DNA of 11,417 nt, from the NCBI GenBank assembly GCA_018623785.1, contig JAAZVD010000023.1, positions 1-11,417 on the forward strand, in the 5' to 3' direction. Both the position numbers and the translations under genes were made by a program. This document shows positions 1-6,670 of the stretch, piece after piece; the stretch's first letter is position 1; each line of letters starts with the position of its first letter. The DNA comes from Bacteroidota bacterium. GTDB lineage: Bacteria > Bacteroidota > Rhodothermia > Rhodothermales > UBA10348. The notes below the pieces were generated by a model. That model saw only the letters and a program-made list of their open reading frames with translations, made no database searches and was not told where the DNA came from.

Positions 1-1
1 A

Positions 2-184
2 CAGAGCCTCCGATCCCGGTTTGGGAACAGCGGCGCCACTGATGATTACCGTGCAAAGATGCGTACCGAAGGGGGCGGTATCATTACACACAAAAGCGAT
101 AAGAATGCCCCGTTTCACGCATCCTTCGTACCTTTCAACCGCACCTGTGTGCTCAACCATAACGACGATGGAAACAGCTACTGA
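2..184 (+). CDS. possible C-terminal end of a truncated upstream gene
   Basis: From the left edge, the frame starting at base 2 is open for 60 codons and ends at TGA 182-184. The translation is hydrophilic, ends in HNDDGNSY, and uses ordinary codons for this window with third positions rich in G and C. The competing frame through the same bases, which would extend the next gene upstream, uses rare-looking codons (AGA, TTA, ATA). If real, this is the tail of a plus-strand gene whose body lies outside the window, overlapping the Fe-S carrier start at 168 by 17 bases. I recognise no domain. The open frame could also be chance. Confidence 0.33.
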   Translation, partial: QSLRSRFGNSGATDDYRAKMRTEGGGIITHKSDKNAPFHASFVPFNRTCVLNHNDDGNSY

Positions 185-518
185 GGATGTCATCCATATA
201 ACGGATGCCGCTTTGGCCAAGTTGGTTGAAACCGCAAACAACGAGACCATCGATCTGACATCAACCTACCTGCGTATCGCGGTGGTCCCGGGCGGCTGTT
301 CCGGTTTGACGTACGACCTTGGTTGGGATACGGAGGCATCCGCGCAGGACAAACAATTGCGCCAGGACGTGTTCCGTGTAGTTGTTGATCCCCGAAGTGC
401 AGCCTATTTGTCAGGGTCCATACTCGACTTCAGCGATGGGCTGGAGGGGAAGGGATTTCATTTCCACAACCCACAGGCAGTCCGAAACTGTGCTTGTGGC
501 GAAAGTTTCGGACTGTAG
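168..518 (+). CDS. A-type iron-sulfur carrier protein (IscA/SufA/ErpA/HesB family)
   Basis: Predicted 116-residue cytoplasmic A-type carrier, which accepts an Fe-S cluster from a scaffold (ISC or SUF) and passes it to apo-enzymes. The three family cysteines are present: C44 in PGGCSGLTYD, and C108 and C110 in the terminal NCACGESF. The core also has the usual DFSDGLEGKGFHFHNP stretch before the C-x-C pair. I chose ATG 168 (METATEDVIHIT) because the frame is open to the left edge but the extra residues look non-coding and the family is about 105-125 residues long. The C-x-C is CAC rather than the common CGC. It shares its family with the gene at 9924-10301 but is clearly diverged from it. It is convergent with the DUF192 gene at 584. 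Whether it acts as IscA, SufA or ErpA cannot be told. Confidence 0.9.
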   Translation: METATEDVIHITDAALAKLVETANNETIDLTSTYLRIAVVPGGCSGLTYDLGWDTEASAQDKQLRQDVFRVVVDPRSAAYLSGSILDFSDGLEGKGFHFHNPQAVRNCACGESFGL

Positions 519-583
519 GAGCTCGACGTACAGGCGGAAGCCGCAGTGTTGGGTGATGCTGAGCTCGCGTCGATGCGTTCCGA

Positions 584-1090
584 CTACTGACCGCTCGTGG
601 TAGCATCGCGCTCGAACGCGATGAGATCACCCTCCAGAATGCCCTTCGAATCACTGTAACCAGCCTCTACCTCCAGCACATACTGCGACAGTCCGTTGGA
701 GGAGATGGTCTCCGTGCGCATGGGTTGAATGTATTTGGCAATGCTCTGAATGGTGCCATCCGAGCGGACAAAGATCAGATCCAGCGCCAAGCGGGTGTTC
801 GCCATCCAGAACCCCTGCTCCGATTCCTGGTCGAAGATGAACCACATGCCGGAATCTTCGGGCAGCCCATCACGCTGCATCAAGCCCCTGTTGCGCGAAG
901 AGTCCGTATCGGCAATTTCTATATCCAGGGTCAGATAGGCCTCATCATCCCGGCTGATGGTCAGGGTACCATCCTTCCTGAAGGGAATGGAGACCTGATC
1001 GTCATCGGTTCGGGTAGGTTTGTCGACGGGCGGGGAGCCGCAGGCACTCAGCGAGGCAGCAACGAGCAGAAGGGCAATAAGTCGGGTCAT
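584..1090 (-). CDS. DUF192 family lipoprotein (second of tandem pair)
   Basis: Predicted 168-residue lipoprotein with one DUF192 domain. The N-terminus has a short basic start, a hydrophobic core and a lipobox, LSAC, with the lipidated cysteine at 17. After a hydrophilic linker, the DUF192 domain runs from about residue 50 to the end, with the family signatures GLMQRDGLP, GMWFIF, FWMANT, LDLIFV and YVLEVEAG. The molecular function of DUF192 is not established, so none is assigned. Its ATG (1088-1090) overlaps the TGA of the upstream DUF192 gene as ATGA, which suggests translational coupling. It is the last gene of the minus-strand unit that begins at 3323. The two DUF192 proteins share all signature blocks but differ elsewhere, so the duplication is not recent. 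Confidence 0.85.
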   Translation of the reverse strand: MTRLIALLLVAASLSACGSPPVDKPTRTDDDQVSIPFRKDGTLTISRDDEAYLTLDIEIADTDSSRNRGLMQRDGLPEDSGMWFIFDQESEQGFWMANTRLALDLIFVRSDGTIQSIAKYIQPMRTETISSNGLSQYVLEVEAGYSDSKGILEGDLIAFERDATTSGQ

Positions 1091-1635
1091 GATTCCGTGT
1101 CAGTTTCAAACGTCTGGCGGCGCCAGCTGATGCGATCATCTTCCGAGATGCCGTAGCGGTCGGTGAATCCTGCACGGACCTCAACGACATACTGGGCTGG
1201 CGCCGTCGATTCGATAAAGTCCTCTGAGTAAGGGGTGGTCCGCTTGACGACGTTGACGATGTCTCCATGGGCATCAACAAAAATGATGTCCAGCGCCAAA
1301 GGTGTGTTCTTCATCCAGAAAGATCGCATCGACTCCCCGGCGTCGATAAATAACATGCCACCGCGGTCGGGCAGGGATCGACGGTACATCAGGCCCTGGG
1401 CCTGCTCCTCGGGCGTCTCTGCCAGTTCGATGATGATCCGAGAGATGATGCTGCTGTCGGGCCGCACGAAATCAAGGACACCCTCCGGAGTAAAGGCGAT
1501 GTCGGTTTCCATGGCTTCGTTGTCCCGTGTTTCCCCCGTACATCCTGCAAGACCCGTCATTACTGCGGAGAGGAGCACGGTGGCGGCACAAAAAGCGGTC
1601 AGCCGGGCAGTAATCGGGCGGTTACGGTATCGCAT
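1087..1635 (-). CDS. DUF192 family lipoprotein (first of tandem pair)
   Basis: Predicted 182-residue lipoprotein. The N-terminus (MRYRNRP...) is basic, followed by a hydrophobic segment and the lipobox LAGC with cysteine 32. The DUF192 domain occupies roughly residues 63-175, with GLMYRRSLP, GGMLFID, SFWMKNT, LDIIFVD and YVVEVRAG. The start ATG 1633-1635 lies inside the end of hemW, overlapping it by 37 bases. This start is preferred because the next methionine (residue 26) would remove most of the signal peptide. The gene ends in a 4-base overlap with the next DUF192 gene. Function is unknown; export as a cell-envelope lipoprotein is inferred from the signal peptide. The heme-related neighbour hemW does not by itself imply a heme role. 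Confidence 0.85.
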   Translation of the reverse strand: MRYRNRPITARLTAFCAATVLLSAVMTGLAGCTGETRDNEAMETDIAFTPEGVLDFVRPDSSIISRIIIELAETPEEQAQGLMYRRSLPDRGGMLFIDAGESMRSFWMKNTPLALDIIFVDAHGDIVNVVKRTTPYSEDFIESTAPAQYVVEVRAGFTDRYGISEDDRISWRRQTFETDTES

Positions 1636-2765
1636 ACGGTTTTTCCGAGGTCGGTCAGTCGAACAGTTTGGTTACGGATAGGCTGAATGAACCCACTTGC
1701 TTCCAGATCTGCCAATTCGTCCACGCGTTCAACCAGTAGGTCAACGCCATAGCGTGACTCCAGTTCTTCGAGATGCAATCCATCGGCCGTACGCAAGCGA
1801 AGCAGGATGTACTCGTCCGCCAGCGCGTCCATTGAAAGGCGTTCATTCTCATCTACCGGTGCTACATGCTGCGTGAGTAACGCCTGGTACTGCCGCAGAT
1901 TGCGGACGTTGGCCCATCGCAGGGCTGGGGTACCGGTCCACCAAAAAGAATGGGCTGAGGGTCCGAAACCGATATAATTCGAGTGGGACCAGTACCGATG
2001 GTTATGAACAGCACGGTAGCCGGGTTTGGCAAAGCTCGAAATCTCGTAGTGCTCGTAGTCACGCTCGCGCAGGTAATCTATCGTGAAACGAAACTGATCG
2101 TTCATGTCCTCGTCGCTCGCGGCCTCGACAAGGCCGCGAGCGACTTTGTTTTTCAACGGAGTTCCGTCTTCGATGGTCAAACCATAGGTCGAAACGTGCG
2201 GGACATCCATCGAGGCGGCAATTTCCAGGTTGGCCGACCAGTACTCGGGTGGTTGTTCGGGAAGTCCGAAAATGAGATCGATGGAGAAATTATCGTAGCC
2301 ACTGTCACGAACTGACTGTACGACGGATCGGGCTCGATCAGCATCGTGGACCCGGTTCATGAAGCGTAAGTCATCTTCAAAAAAGGACTGAATTCCGATA
2401 CTCAAGCGGTCAATACCGAGAGCTCTCAAGGCAGCGAGGTAGTCCGAGGTGACATTTTCCGGATTGACTTCAATGGTCGTCTCTTCGACCCGACTGCAGT
2501 CGAAGTGTTCGTTGAGGGTAGCAATGATGCGTCCCAGGTCATCGGGGTGTAGTAGGGAGGGCGTGCCTCCTCCAAAGTAGATGGTCCCCACCGGGTCCGC
2601 GGAGGCGTAGGCCGCTGCGCGGATCCGTATTTCCTTGCACAGGGCTTCAACGAACGAAGCGTGGCTGGATGCCGTCGTCACGAAATAGAAATCGCAGTAG
2701 GTGCACCGCTGTGCGCAGAACGGAATGTGAATGTAAATGCCAGTCAACGCGATGAGCGGGATCAA
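1599..2765 (-). CDS. hemW: HemW, radical-SAM heme chaperone (HemN-like)
   Basis: Predicted 388-residue cytoplasmic radical-SAM protein. Proteins of this type were long annotated as oxygen-independent coproporphyrinogen III oxidase, but HemW is understood to bind heme and deliver it to target proteins. The radical-SAM motif is C17-x3-C21-x2-C24 followed by DF, which fits HemW; true HemN has a fourth cysteine just after (CxxxCxxCxC). GGGTPS at 65-70 is the usual S-adenosylmethionine-site segment, and NHRYW...YIGFGPSAHSF at about 255-274 is the HemW/HemN signature. The remainder is the HemN C-terminal domain. There is no in-frame ATG at the 5' end: TTG 2765 is the outermost candidate, and TTG 2747 gives MTGIYIHIPFC, which matches family N-termini better. 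It lies 36 bases after the barrel gene and overlaps the DUF192 gene by 37 bases. Confidence 0.93.
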   Translation of the reverse strand: MIPLIALTGIYIHIPFCAQRCTYCDFYFVTTASSHASFVEALCKEIRIRAAAYASADPVGTIYFGGGTPSLLHPDDLGRIIATLNEHFDCSRVEETTIEVNPENVTSDYLAALRALGIDRLSIGIQSFFEDDLRFMNRVHDADRARSVVQSVRDSGYDNFSIDLIFGLPEQPPEYWSANLEIAASMDVPHVSTYGLTIEDGTPLKNKVARGLVEAASDEDMNDQFRFTIDYLRERDYEHYEISSFAKPGYRAVHNHRYWSHSNYIGFGPSAHSFWWTGTPALRWANVRNLRQYQALLTQHVAPVDENERLSMDALADEYILLRLRTADGLHLEELESRYGVDLLVERVDELADLEASGFIQPIRNQTVRLTDLGKTVCDTVTARLLPG

Positions 2766-2801
2766 GAGGGTGTGTTTCTGCCAAAAGCGGGCCCGGTGAC
2801 A

Positions 2802-3323
2802 TCAGAATATTACACCGATGCGGAAAGGTATGGCTACGGCCACTTTGGTAGCGCCAATGACCAGCGCGGGGACAACTTCGTAGAATAGCACGGACTCGCG
2901 AAGTGGTTTGACCCAGCCGATCCCCACGTGCAAGGTTGGGCCGGTCAACGTATCACCGCTGTCGGAGGGGTCCAGATATCCTCCTATGCCTGTCAGGAGG
3001 TAGGGGGCTTTCTCTATTCCCGGCAGGGTCACGATCACAGAGGCCTGAGGGTCGAAGATCCACGTGGCATCGTCCCGCCCCCCCAGGATAAAACCCGTAA
3101 GTCCAGCATCCAGGGCGAAGGACAAGTCTGCATTGATAGGGGTGGACAATCGGCCCCTGAAGCCCATTCCAAAGCCGTTCTCCGCACTCAAGAGAGCGTT
3201 GAAGCCGAGCCCGAGCCGGGAATCTGCCAGTTGGGCTTCGGCATTCGGCGCGCTCAGTGCGCAGGTAGCTGCGAGCAGCGCCATGGCGAGAATTCTGGAA
3301 GATCTTTTACACGAAAAAGGCAT
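2802..3323 (-). CDS. exported protein, probable small outer-membrane beta-barrel, function unknown
   Basis: Predicted 173-residue protein beginning at ATG 3321-3323, with a signal peptide: a basic n-region (CKRSSR), a hydrophobic core (ILAMALLAA) and a likely signal peptidase I site after AEA at residue 30. The mature part, about 143 residues, has alternating hydrophobic and polar stretches rich in glycine, with short turns (GGRDDAT, DPSDSGD), and ends in ...RIGVIF. A C-terminal phenylalanine and this pattern are typical of outer-membrane barrels. I recognise no specific family. The frame stays open 31 codons upstream, but those residues are not needed and would put the signal peptide inside the protein. 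It is first in the minus-strand unit with hemW and is divergent from fixA across 136 bases. Confidence 0.7.
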   Translation of the reverse strand: MPFSCKRSSRILAMALLAATCALSAPNAEAQLADSRLGLGFNALLSAENGFGMGFRGRLSTPINADLSFALDAGLTGFILGGRDDATWIFDPQASVIVTLPGIEKAPYLLTGIGGYLDPSDSGDTLTGPTLHVGIGWVKPLRESVLFYEVVPALVIGATKVAVAIPFRIGVIF

Positions 3324-3345
3324 GCTCTTGCGAGTAGGTTTTGGG

Positions 3346-3376
3346 TTTGAAGGTGGCGGGCCGCTTTGTACCTTGG
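3346..3376 (+). promoter_or_regulatory. candidate Bacteroidota-type promoter for fixABCX
   Basis: In the divergent gap between the barrel gene and fixA, TTTG (3346-3349) is followed after exactly 19 bases by TACCTTGG (3369-3376). The Bacteroidota primary sigma-factor consensus is TTTG, about 19-21 bases, then TAnnTTTG, so this differs at one position. It would start transcription near 3383, leaving a leader of roughly 75 bases that includes an A-rich stretch before ATG 3460. It is a pattern match only. Confidence 0.35.
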
Positions 3377-3459
3377 CAGGGCGAAGGGGACGTGGAGCAC
3401 AGTGTAGGGCAACCAAGCCCCAAAGCGGTCATAAAATAGGAAAAAGCGCAACTCGGTCG

Positions 3460-4176
3460 ATGAAATTCTGTGTGTGTATCAAGCAGGTGCCCGATGTGCA
3501 GGCTGCGGTTCAAACAGGCCGGATGGTACTGAACGCGTACGACGCATCTGCGGTGGAAGAAGCTCTGGTGTTGAATGCATCAAATGAGGACCCGGTAGAT
3601 CTGGTGCTTGTGGGTGGACCGGCTGCAACGGAAACGATCCGTAAGGCATTGGCGATGGGGGCTTCAGATGCCACTCATCTGGTCACCGACGATGTGGCTG
3701 ACTCCCATGCCATTGCGGAGTTGCTCGCGGCCCATTTCCGGGAACACGATTACGACGTGATCCTGACCGGCAAGCAAAGCCAGGACTCTGACGCAGGACT
3801 GGCAGGCAGCATGCTGGCAGAGCGACTCGGACTGCCCTATGCCACAAACGCGGTCGGCCTGGCCGTAGAGGGTAGCACTCTGGTCGTAACCCGGCAGGGA
3901 GATGCTGGGCAGGAGATCATTGCGCTCGAGACGCCGTGCGTTGTTACCTGCTCAAACGATATGAACAACCCGCGTATTCCCGCACTGAAGGGAATCATGG
4001 CGGCCAAGCGAAAGCAGATTGCCACCCAAGAGATCGTTACTCCAGCGCCGCGTTCAACCGTCAGGGAAACGACGGATCCACCGGGGCGTGAGCCCGGTAT
4101 CAAGATCGAAGGAGAGCCGGCCGAAATGGTGGCTGATCTTGTTCGTCGGCTGGATGCGGAAGCCGGTGTGATTTGA
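3460..4176 (+). CDS. fixA: electron transfer flavoprotein beta subunit (FixA/EtfB)
   Basis: Predicted 238-residue ETF beta subunit, which pairs with FixB to carry electrons by flavin. Family features: MKFCVCIKQVPD start; NAYDASAVEEAL at 25-36 (usually NPxD, here alanine replaces the proline); the nucleotide-binding stretch TGKQSQDSDAGLAGSMLAERLG at about 103-124; and the beta-subunit signature NNPRIPALKGIMAAKRKQI at 169-187. The C-terminus (DPPGREPGIK...) is also typical. ATG 3460 is chosen although the frame is open upstream, because the family starts directly with this MKxxVxIKQVPD strand. It is first of four co-directional genes. In bifurcating homologues this subunit holds the bifurcating FAD, whereas canonical ETF binds AMP there; I cannot decide between them from the sequence. 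It is slightly short for the family (usually 250-285). Confidence 0.93.
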   Translation: MKFCVCIKQVPDVQAAVQTGRMVLNAYDASAVEEALVLNASNEDPVDLVLVGGPAATETIRKALAMGASDATHLVTDDVADSHAIAELLAAHFREHDYDVILTGKQSQDSDAGLAGSMLAERLGLPYATNAVGLAVEGSTLVVTRQGDAGQEIIALETPCVVTCSNDMNNPRIPALKGIMAAKRKQIATQEIVTPAPRSTVRETTDPPGREPGIKIEGEPAEMVADLVRRLDAEAGVI

Positions 4177-4181
4177 ACCGA

Positions 4182-4215
4182 ACCGGGGAGCGCTGCAGCC
4201 CTCGGTATTCGTTTT
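4182..4215 (+). terminator. hairpin with T-rich tail between fixA and fixB (possible attenuator)
   Basis: In the 68-base gap after fixA, ACCGGGG (4182-4188) can pair with CCCTCGGT (4199-4206), with one bulged T and a ten-base loop. It is followed by ATTCGTTTT (4207-4215). This resembles a weak intrinsic terminator and could make fixA more abundant than fixB, or be an RNA-processing hairpin. Because four genes of one complex follow each other, full termination is unlikely. Confidence 0.3.
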
Positions 4216-4244
4216 GACTGTTTCGTTCTGACAACACAACCTTC

Positions 4245-5219
4245 ATGAGTTCGATTCTCGTCTTTTGCTCCGTTCAGGATCATCGTATCAAGCGTAGTTC
4301 GTTGGAGGCCATGTCCCGGGCACGGCACGTGGCCCATGAAAATGGTGTGCCTATCGAAGCTGTCATTCTTGGCTCGGATGCCTCTGCACTCGTTTCTGAG
4401 GCAGCGCAATACGGTGCTTCGTGCGTGTATACCATCTCGAATCCGCTGCTTGATGCCCACCTGAATGCGCCGGTGATATCGGCATTGGATGCGGTACTCA
4501 AGCAGGTACAGCCACGTATGCTCGTGGCGGCCTCAACGGAGGCGGTAAAGGATGTGCTCGGAGCCTTGGCTGTCCGTTCCAACGCTGCTGTGTTGCCCGA
4601 CGTGGCTTCCTTCGAGTGGAGCGGGGATACCGTTTCATGCCAGCGACCTGTCATGGCGGCCAAGAAAATGGCTGCCACGAGCACCCATCATCCACTCGTA
4701 TTCGTATCGGTTCGTTCGGGTTCATACGAGGCAACGGAGGCGCCTGCTGATGGCCAGGAAGTGGCTGTGCCCTTCGAATTCGACACCGCATCGCTGGGAA
4801 TCACGCTCCGGGAGATTGTCTCCCAAGCGGGTGATACGGTCGACTTGTCTGAGGCGCGCGTGGTCGTTGCTGCGGGTCGTGGCGTCCGGGATGATGCAGG
4901 ACGGCAGTTGGTCCAGGAACTGGCAGACATCACAGGAGCTGCCATAGGTGCCTCTCGCGCTGTCGTAGAAACCGGTCTGTTCCCGGCCACCGCTCAGATC
5001 GGTCAAACCGGTAAGGTTGTGTCTCCCGATCTTTACTTTGCTGTGGGTATTTCGGGAGCAGTCCAGCACACGGCGGGTATGGCCAACAGTCGGATCATTG
5101 TTGCTATCAACAAGGATCCGGACGCGCCCATTTTTGACGTAGCAACGTACGGTCTTGTCGGAGACTGTTTTACCATCCTGCCTCTCTTGAATGCCGCGTT
5201 GAGGGAAGCGTTGGCGTGA
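4245..5219 (+). CDS. fixB: electron transfer flavoprotein alpha subunit (FixB/EtfA)
   Basis: Predicted 324-residue ETF alpha subunit. Domain I spans about 1-190 and the FAD-binding C-terminal domain about 200-324. The FAD domain shows the family motifs in order: VVVAAGRGV at 206-214, GASRAVVETG at 235-244, QIGQTGKVVSPDLYFAVGIS at 251-270, GAVQHTAGM at 271-279, INKDPDAPIFDVATYGLVGD at 288-307. With FixA it forms the soluble heterodimer that passes electrons to FixC/FixX. Length is typical of the family. The ATG at 4245 is 68 bases after fixA and 73 bases before fixC, gaps longer than usual for tightly packed operons; transcription as one unit is inferred from order and strand. No acyl-CoA dehydrogenase lies in the window to suggest an electron donor. 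Confidence 0.95.
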   Translation: MSSILVFCSVQDHRIKRSSLEAMSRARHVAHENGVPIEAVILGSDASALVSEAAQYGASCVYTISNPLLDAHLNAPVISALDAVLKQVQPRMLVAASTEAVKDVLGALAVRSNAAVLPDVASFEWSGDTVSCQRPVMAAKKMAATSTHHPLVFVSVRSGSYEATEAPADGQEVAVPFEFDTASLGITLREIVSQAGDTVDLSEARVVVAAGRGVRDDAGRQLVQELADITGAAIGASRAVVETGLFPATAQIGQTGKVVSPDLYFAVGISGAVQHTAGMANSRIIVAINKDPDAPIFDVATYGLVGDCFTILPLLNAALREALA

Positions 5220-5250
5220 GCATGGCAGCCTGAGAGACCCTTTCACGCTT

Positions 5251-5266
5251 GGTGGCTTTCGCCATC
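5251..5266 (+). other. short hairpin in fixB-fixC gap
   Basis: GGTGGC-TTTC-GCCATC forms a six-pair stem (one G-T pair) with a four-base loop, 26 bases before the fixC ATG. No T-run follows, so it is not a terminator. It could affect RNA stability or fixC translation. It may also be chance. Confidence 0.2.
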
Positions 5267-5292
5267 AGAAACATTGTCAGGTACGGGACCTC

Positions 5293-6615
5293 ATGGAAGA
5301 GAAGTTTGATTGCATCATCGTAGGCGGGGGCATTGCCGGTCTTAGTGCCGCCATGACCCTTGCCCGGGCCAATGCTCGCTTCCTCCTCATCGAGCGGGGA
5401 GAATTCTGCGGTGCCAAGAATGTGTCAGGTGGTGTTCTCTGGGGAAGTGATCTGGCCCGCCTCGTGCCGGAATACTGGAAAGAGGGTCAGGGATTTGAGC
5501 GGTTTGTTGCGCACCGGCGTCTGACATTCATGGACAGGCAGTCGGCCTTCAGCGTGGACTTCAAGTCGGATCATTTTTCAGAGACTCCCTATACAGGCGT
5601 TACGGTGTTGCGGGCCGTATTCGATGCCTGGCTTGCCGGCAAGGTCCAGGAGGCAATCGATGCAAGTGAACACCCCGATGAGTCCTTTATTGCCACGGAT
5701 ATTCTCGTAGAGGAAGTAATCCAGGAGGAAGGCCGGGTTACGGGGATCCGTGCCGGGGATGAAGTTTTTCATGCCAACTGCGTGATCATTGCCGAGGGAG
5801 TCAACAATCTGCTGACTCGTCAAATCGGCCTCGAAAAGGCGTATGTGCCAGGCGATCATGTGGCTGTTGGCGTAAAGGAGGTGCTCAGGCTGGACGAAGC
5901 ACGCTTGGCAGACCGTTTTCAGCTCAGTGGTCGCTCTGGATTGACTAACGAGTTTGTGGGGGCCTGCTCCGACGGTGTGGAGGGCGGTGGCTTCCTCTAC
6001 ACGAACAGGGATACGATCTCCCTGGGCCTCGTGCTTGGCATGAATGATCTCCGGGACAAGGGGAAGACGCCTTATGATGTCCTTAATGGTTTCAAGGCGC
6101 ATCCTGTGGTGGCCGACATGATACGGGACGCAGAGACGGTCGAGTATTCAGCTCACGTTGTGTCCACGGGGGATATAAAAGGCATGCCCTCCGAGATTTT
6201 TGCAGACGGGGTCATGATTGCGGGCGAAGCAGCCCACCTTCTGCTGAACGCAGGTAAGGCCATCCAGGGGATGGATTACGCCATGCGGAGTGGCATTCTG
6301 GCAGCCGAAACAGCCATCGAAGCGAAACAGTCCCAGGATTTCAGTGCTTCCATGCTCGGGAATTATCGCAAGGCGTTGGAAAACAGCTATGTCCTCCAGG
6401 ATATGCGATCTTTCCAGGATGCTGTACATCTGTTGCATCGTCAGGAGATGTTTTCCACCGTTCCGGATCTGATTTGCGACTTCGGACGTCAATTCTTTAC
6501 TGTGGACTGTAACCCTACTCCGAAAGCATCGGCCATGATGCGTGCTGCCATCAAACGACACGCATCGTATTGGGATCTCGTAAAGCTGGGCCTCAAAGGC
6601 GCAAAAGCCCTGTAA
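5293..6615 (+). CDS. fixC: FAD-dependent ETF:quinone oxidoreductase, FixC type
   Basis: Predicted 440-residue flavoprotein that takes electrons from FixAB and reduces quinone at the membrane. The Rossmann motif GGGIAG is at 11-16 with acidic E34 ending the second strand. CGAKNVSGGVLW at 39-50 is the conserved FixC segment. A second FAD motif, AGEAAHLLLNAGKAIQGMDY, starts at about residue 310, followed by AMRSGILAAE. The C-terminal stretch (DFSASML...YRKALENSYVLQDM and ...FFTVDCNPTPKA) matches FixC proteins. Like other FixC it lacks the C-terminal 4Fe-4S domain of mitochondrial-type ETF-QO, and that role falls to the next gene, fixX. In the FAD motif the usual GDAAG reads GEAAH (E312, H315). 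ATG 5293 is placed by the MEEKFDCIIVGGG start. Confidence 0.94.
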   Translation: MEEKFDCIIVGGGIAGLSAAMTLARANARFLLIERGEFCGAKNVSGGVLWGSDLARLVPEYWKEGQGFERFVAHRRLTFMDRQSAFSVDFKSDHFSETPYTGVTVLRAVFDAWLAGKVQEAIDASEHPDESFIATDILVEEVIQEEGRVTGIRAGDEVFHANCVIIAEGVNNLLTRQIGLEKAYVPGDHVAVGVKEVLRLDEARLADRFQLSGRSGLTNEFVGACSDGVEGGGFLYTNRDTISLGLVLGMNDLRDKGKTPYDVLNGFKAHPVVADMIRDAETVEYSAHVVSTGDIKGMPSEIFADGVMIAGEAAHLLLNAGKAIQGMDYAMRSGILAAETAIEAKQSQDFSASMLGNYRKALENSYVLQDMRSFQDAVHLLHRQEMFSTVPDLICDFGRQFFTVDCNPTPKASAMMRAAIKRHASYWDLVKLGLKGAKAL

Positions 6616-6670
6616 GGTCGGCCCCATCCTTACATTCAGACTCAATCCATACTCCGAAACCTCCAAGACC

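Noticed and set aside
21..167. N-terminal extension of the first A-type carrier up to the left edge
   Set aside because: The frame is open, but the extra residues do not resemble the family, use rare-looking codons and would make the protein far longer than usual. ATG 168 fits.
519..583. Terminator between the convergent first A-type carrier and DUF192 gene
   Set aside because: Only a four-pair GCGG-AAG-CCGC stem and a distant TCGACG/CGTCGA pair are seen, with no T-run.
725..1156. 143-codon plus-strand frame across both DUF192 genes
   Set aside because: It is antisense to two genes with clear lipoboxes and domain motifs.
3064..3459. N-terminal extension of fixA across the divergent gap
   Set aside because: It would run antisense through the barrel gene, and ETF beta subunits begin at MKxxVxIKQVPD.
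5578..6102. 174-codon minus-strand frame opposite fixC
   Set aside because: It is a shadow of the fixC coding frame, with no start context or domain.
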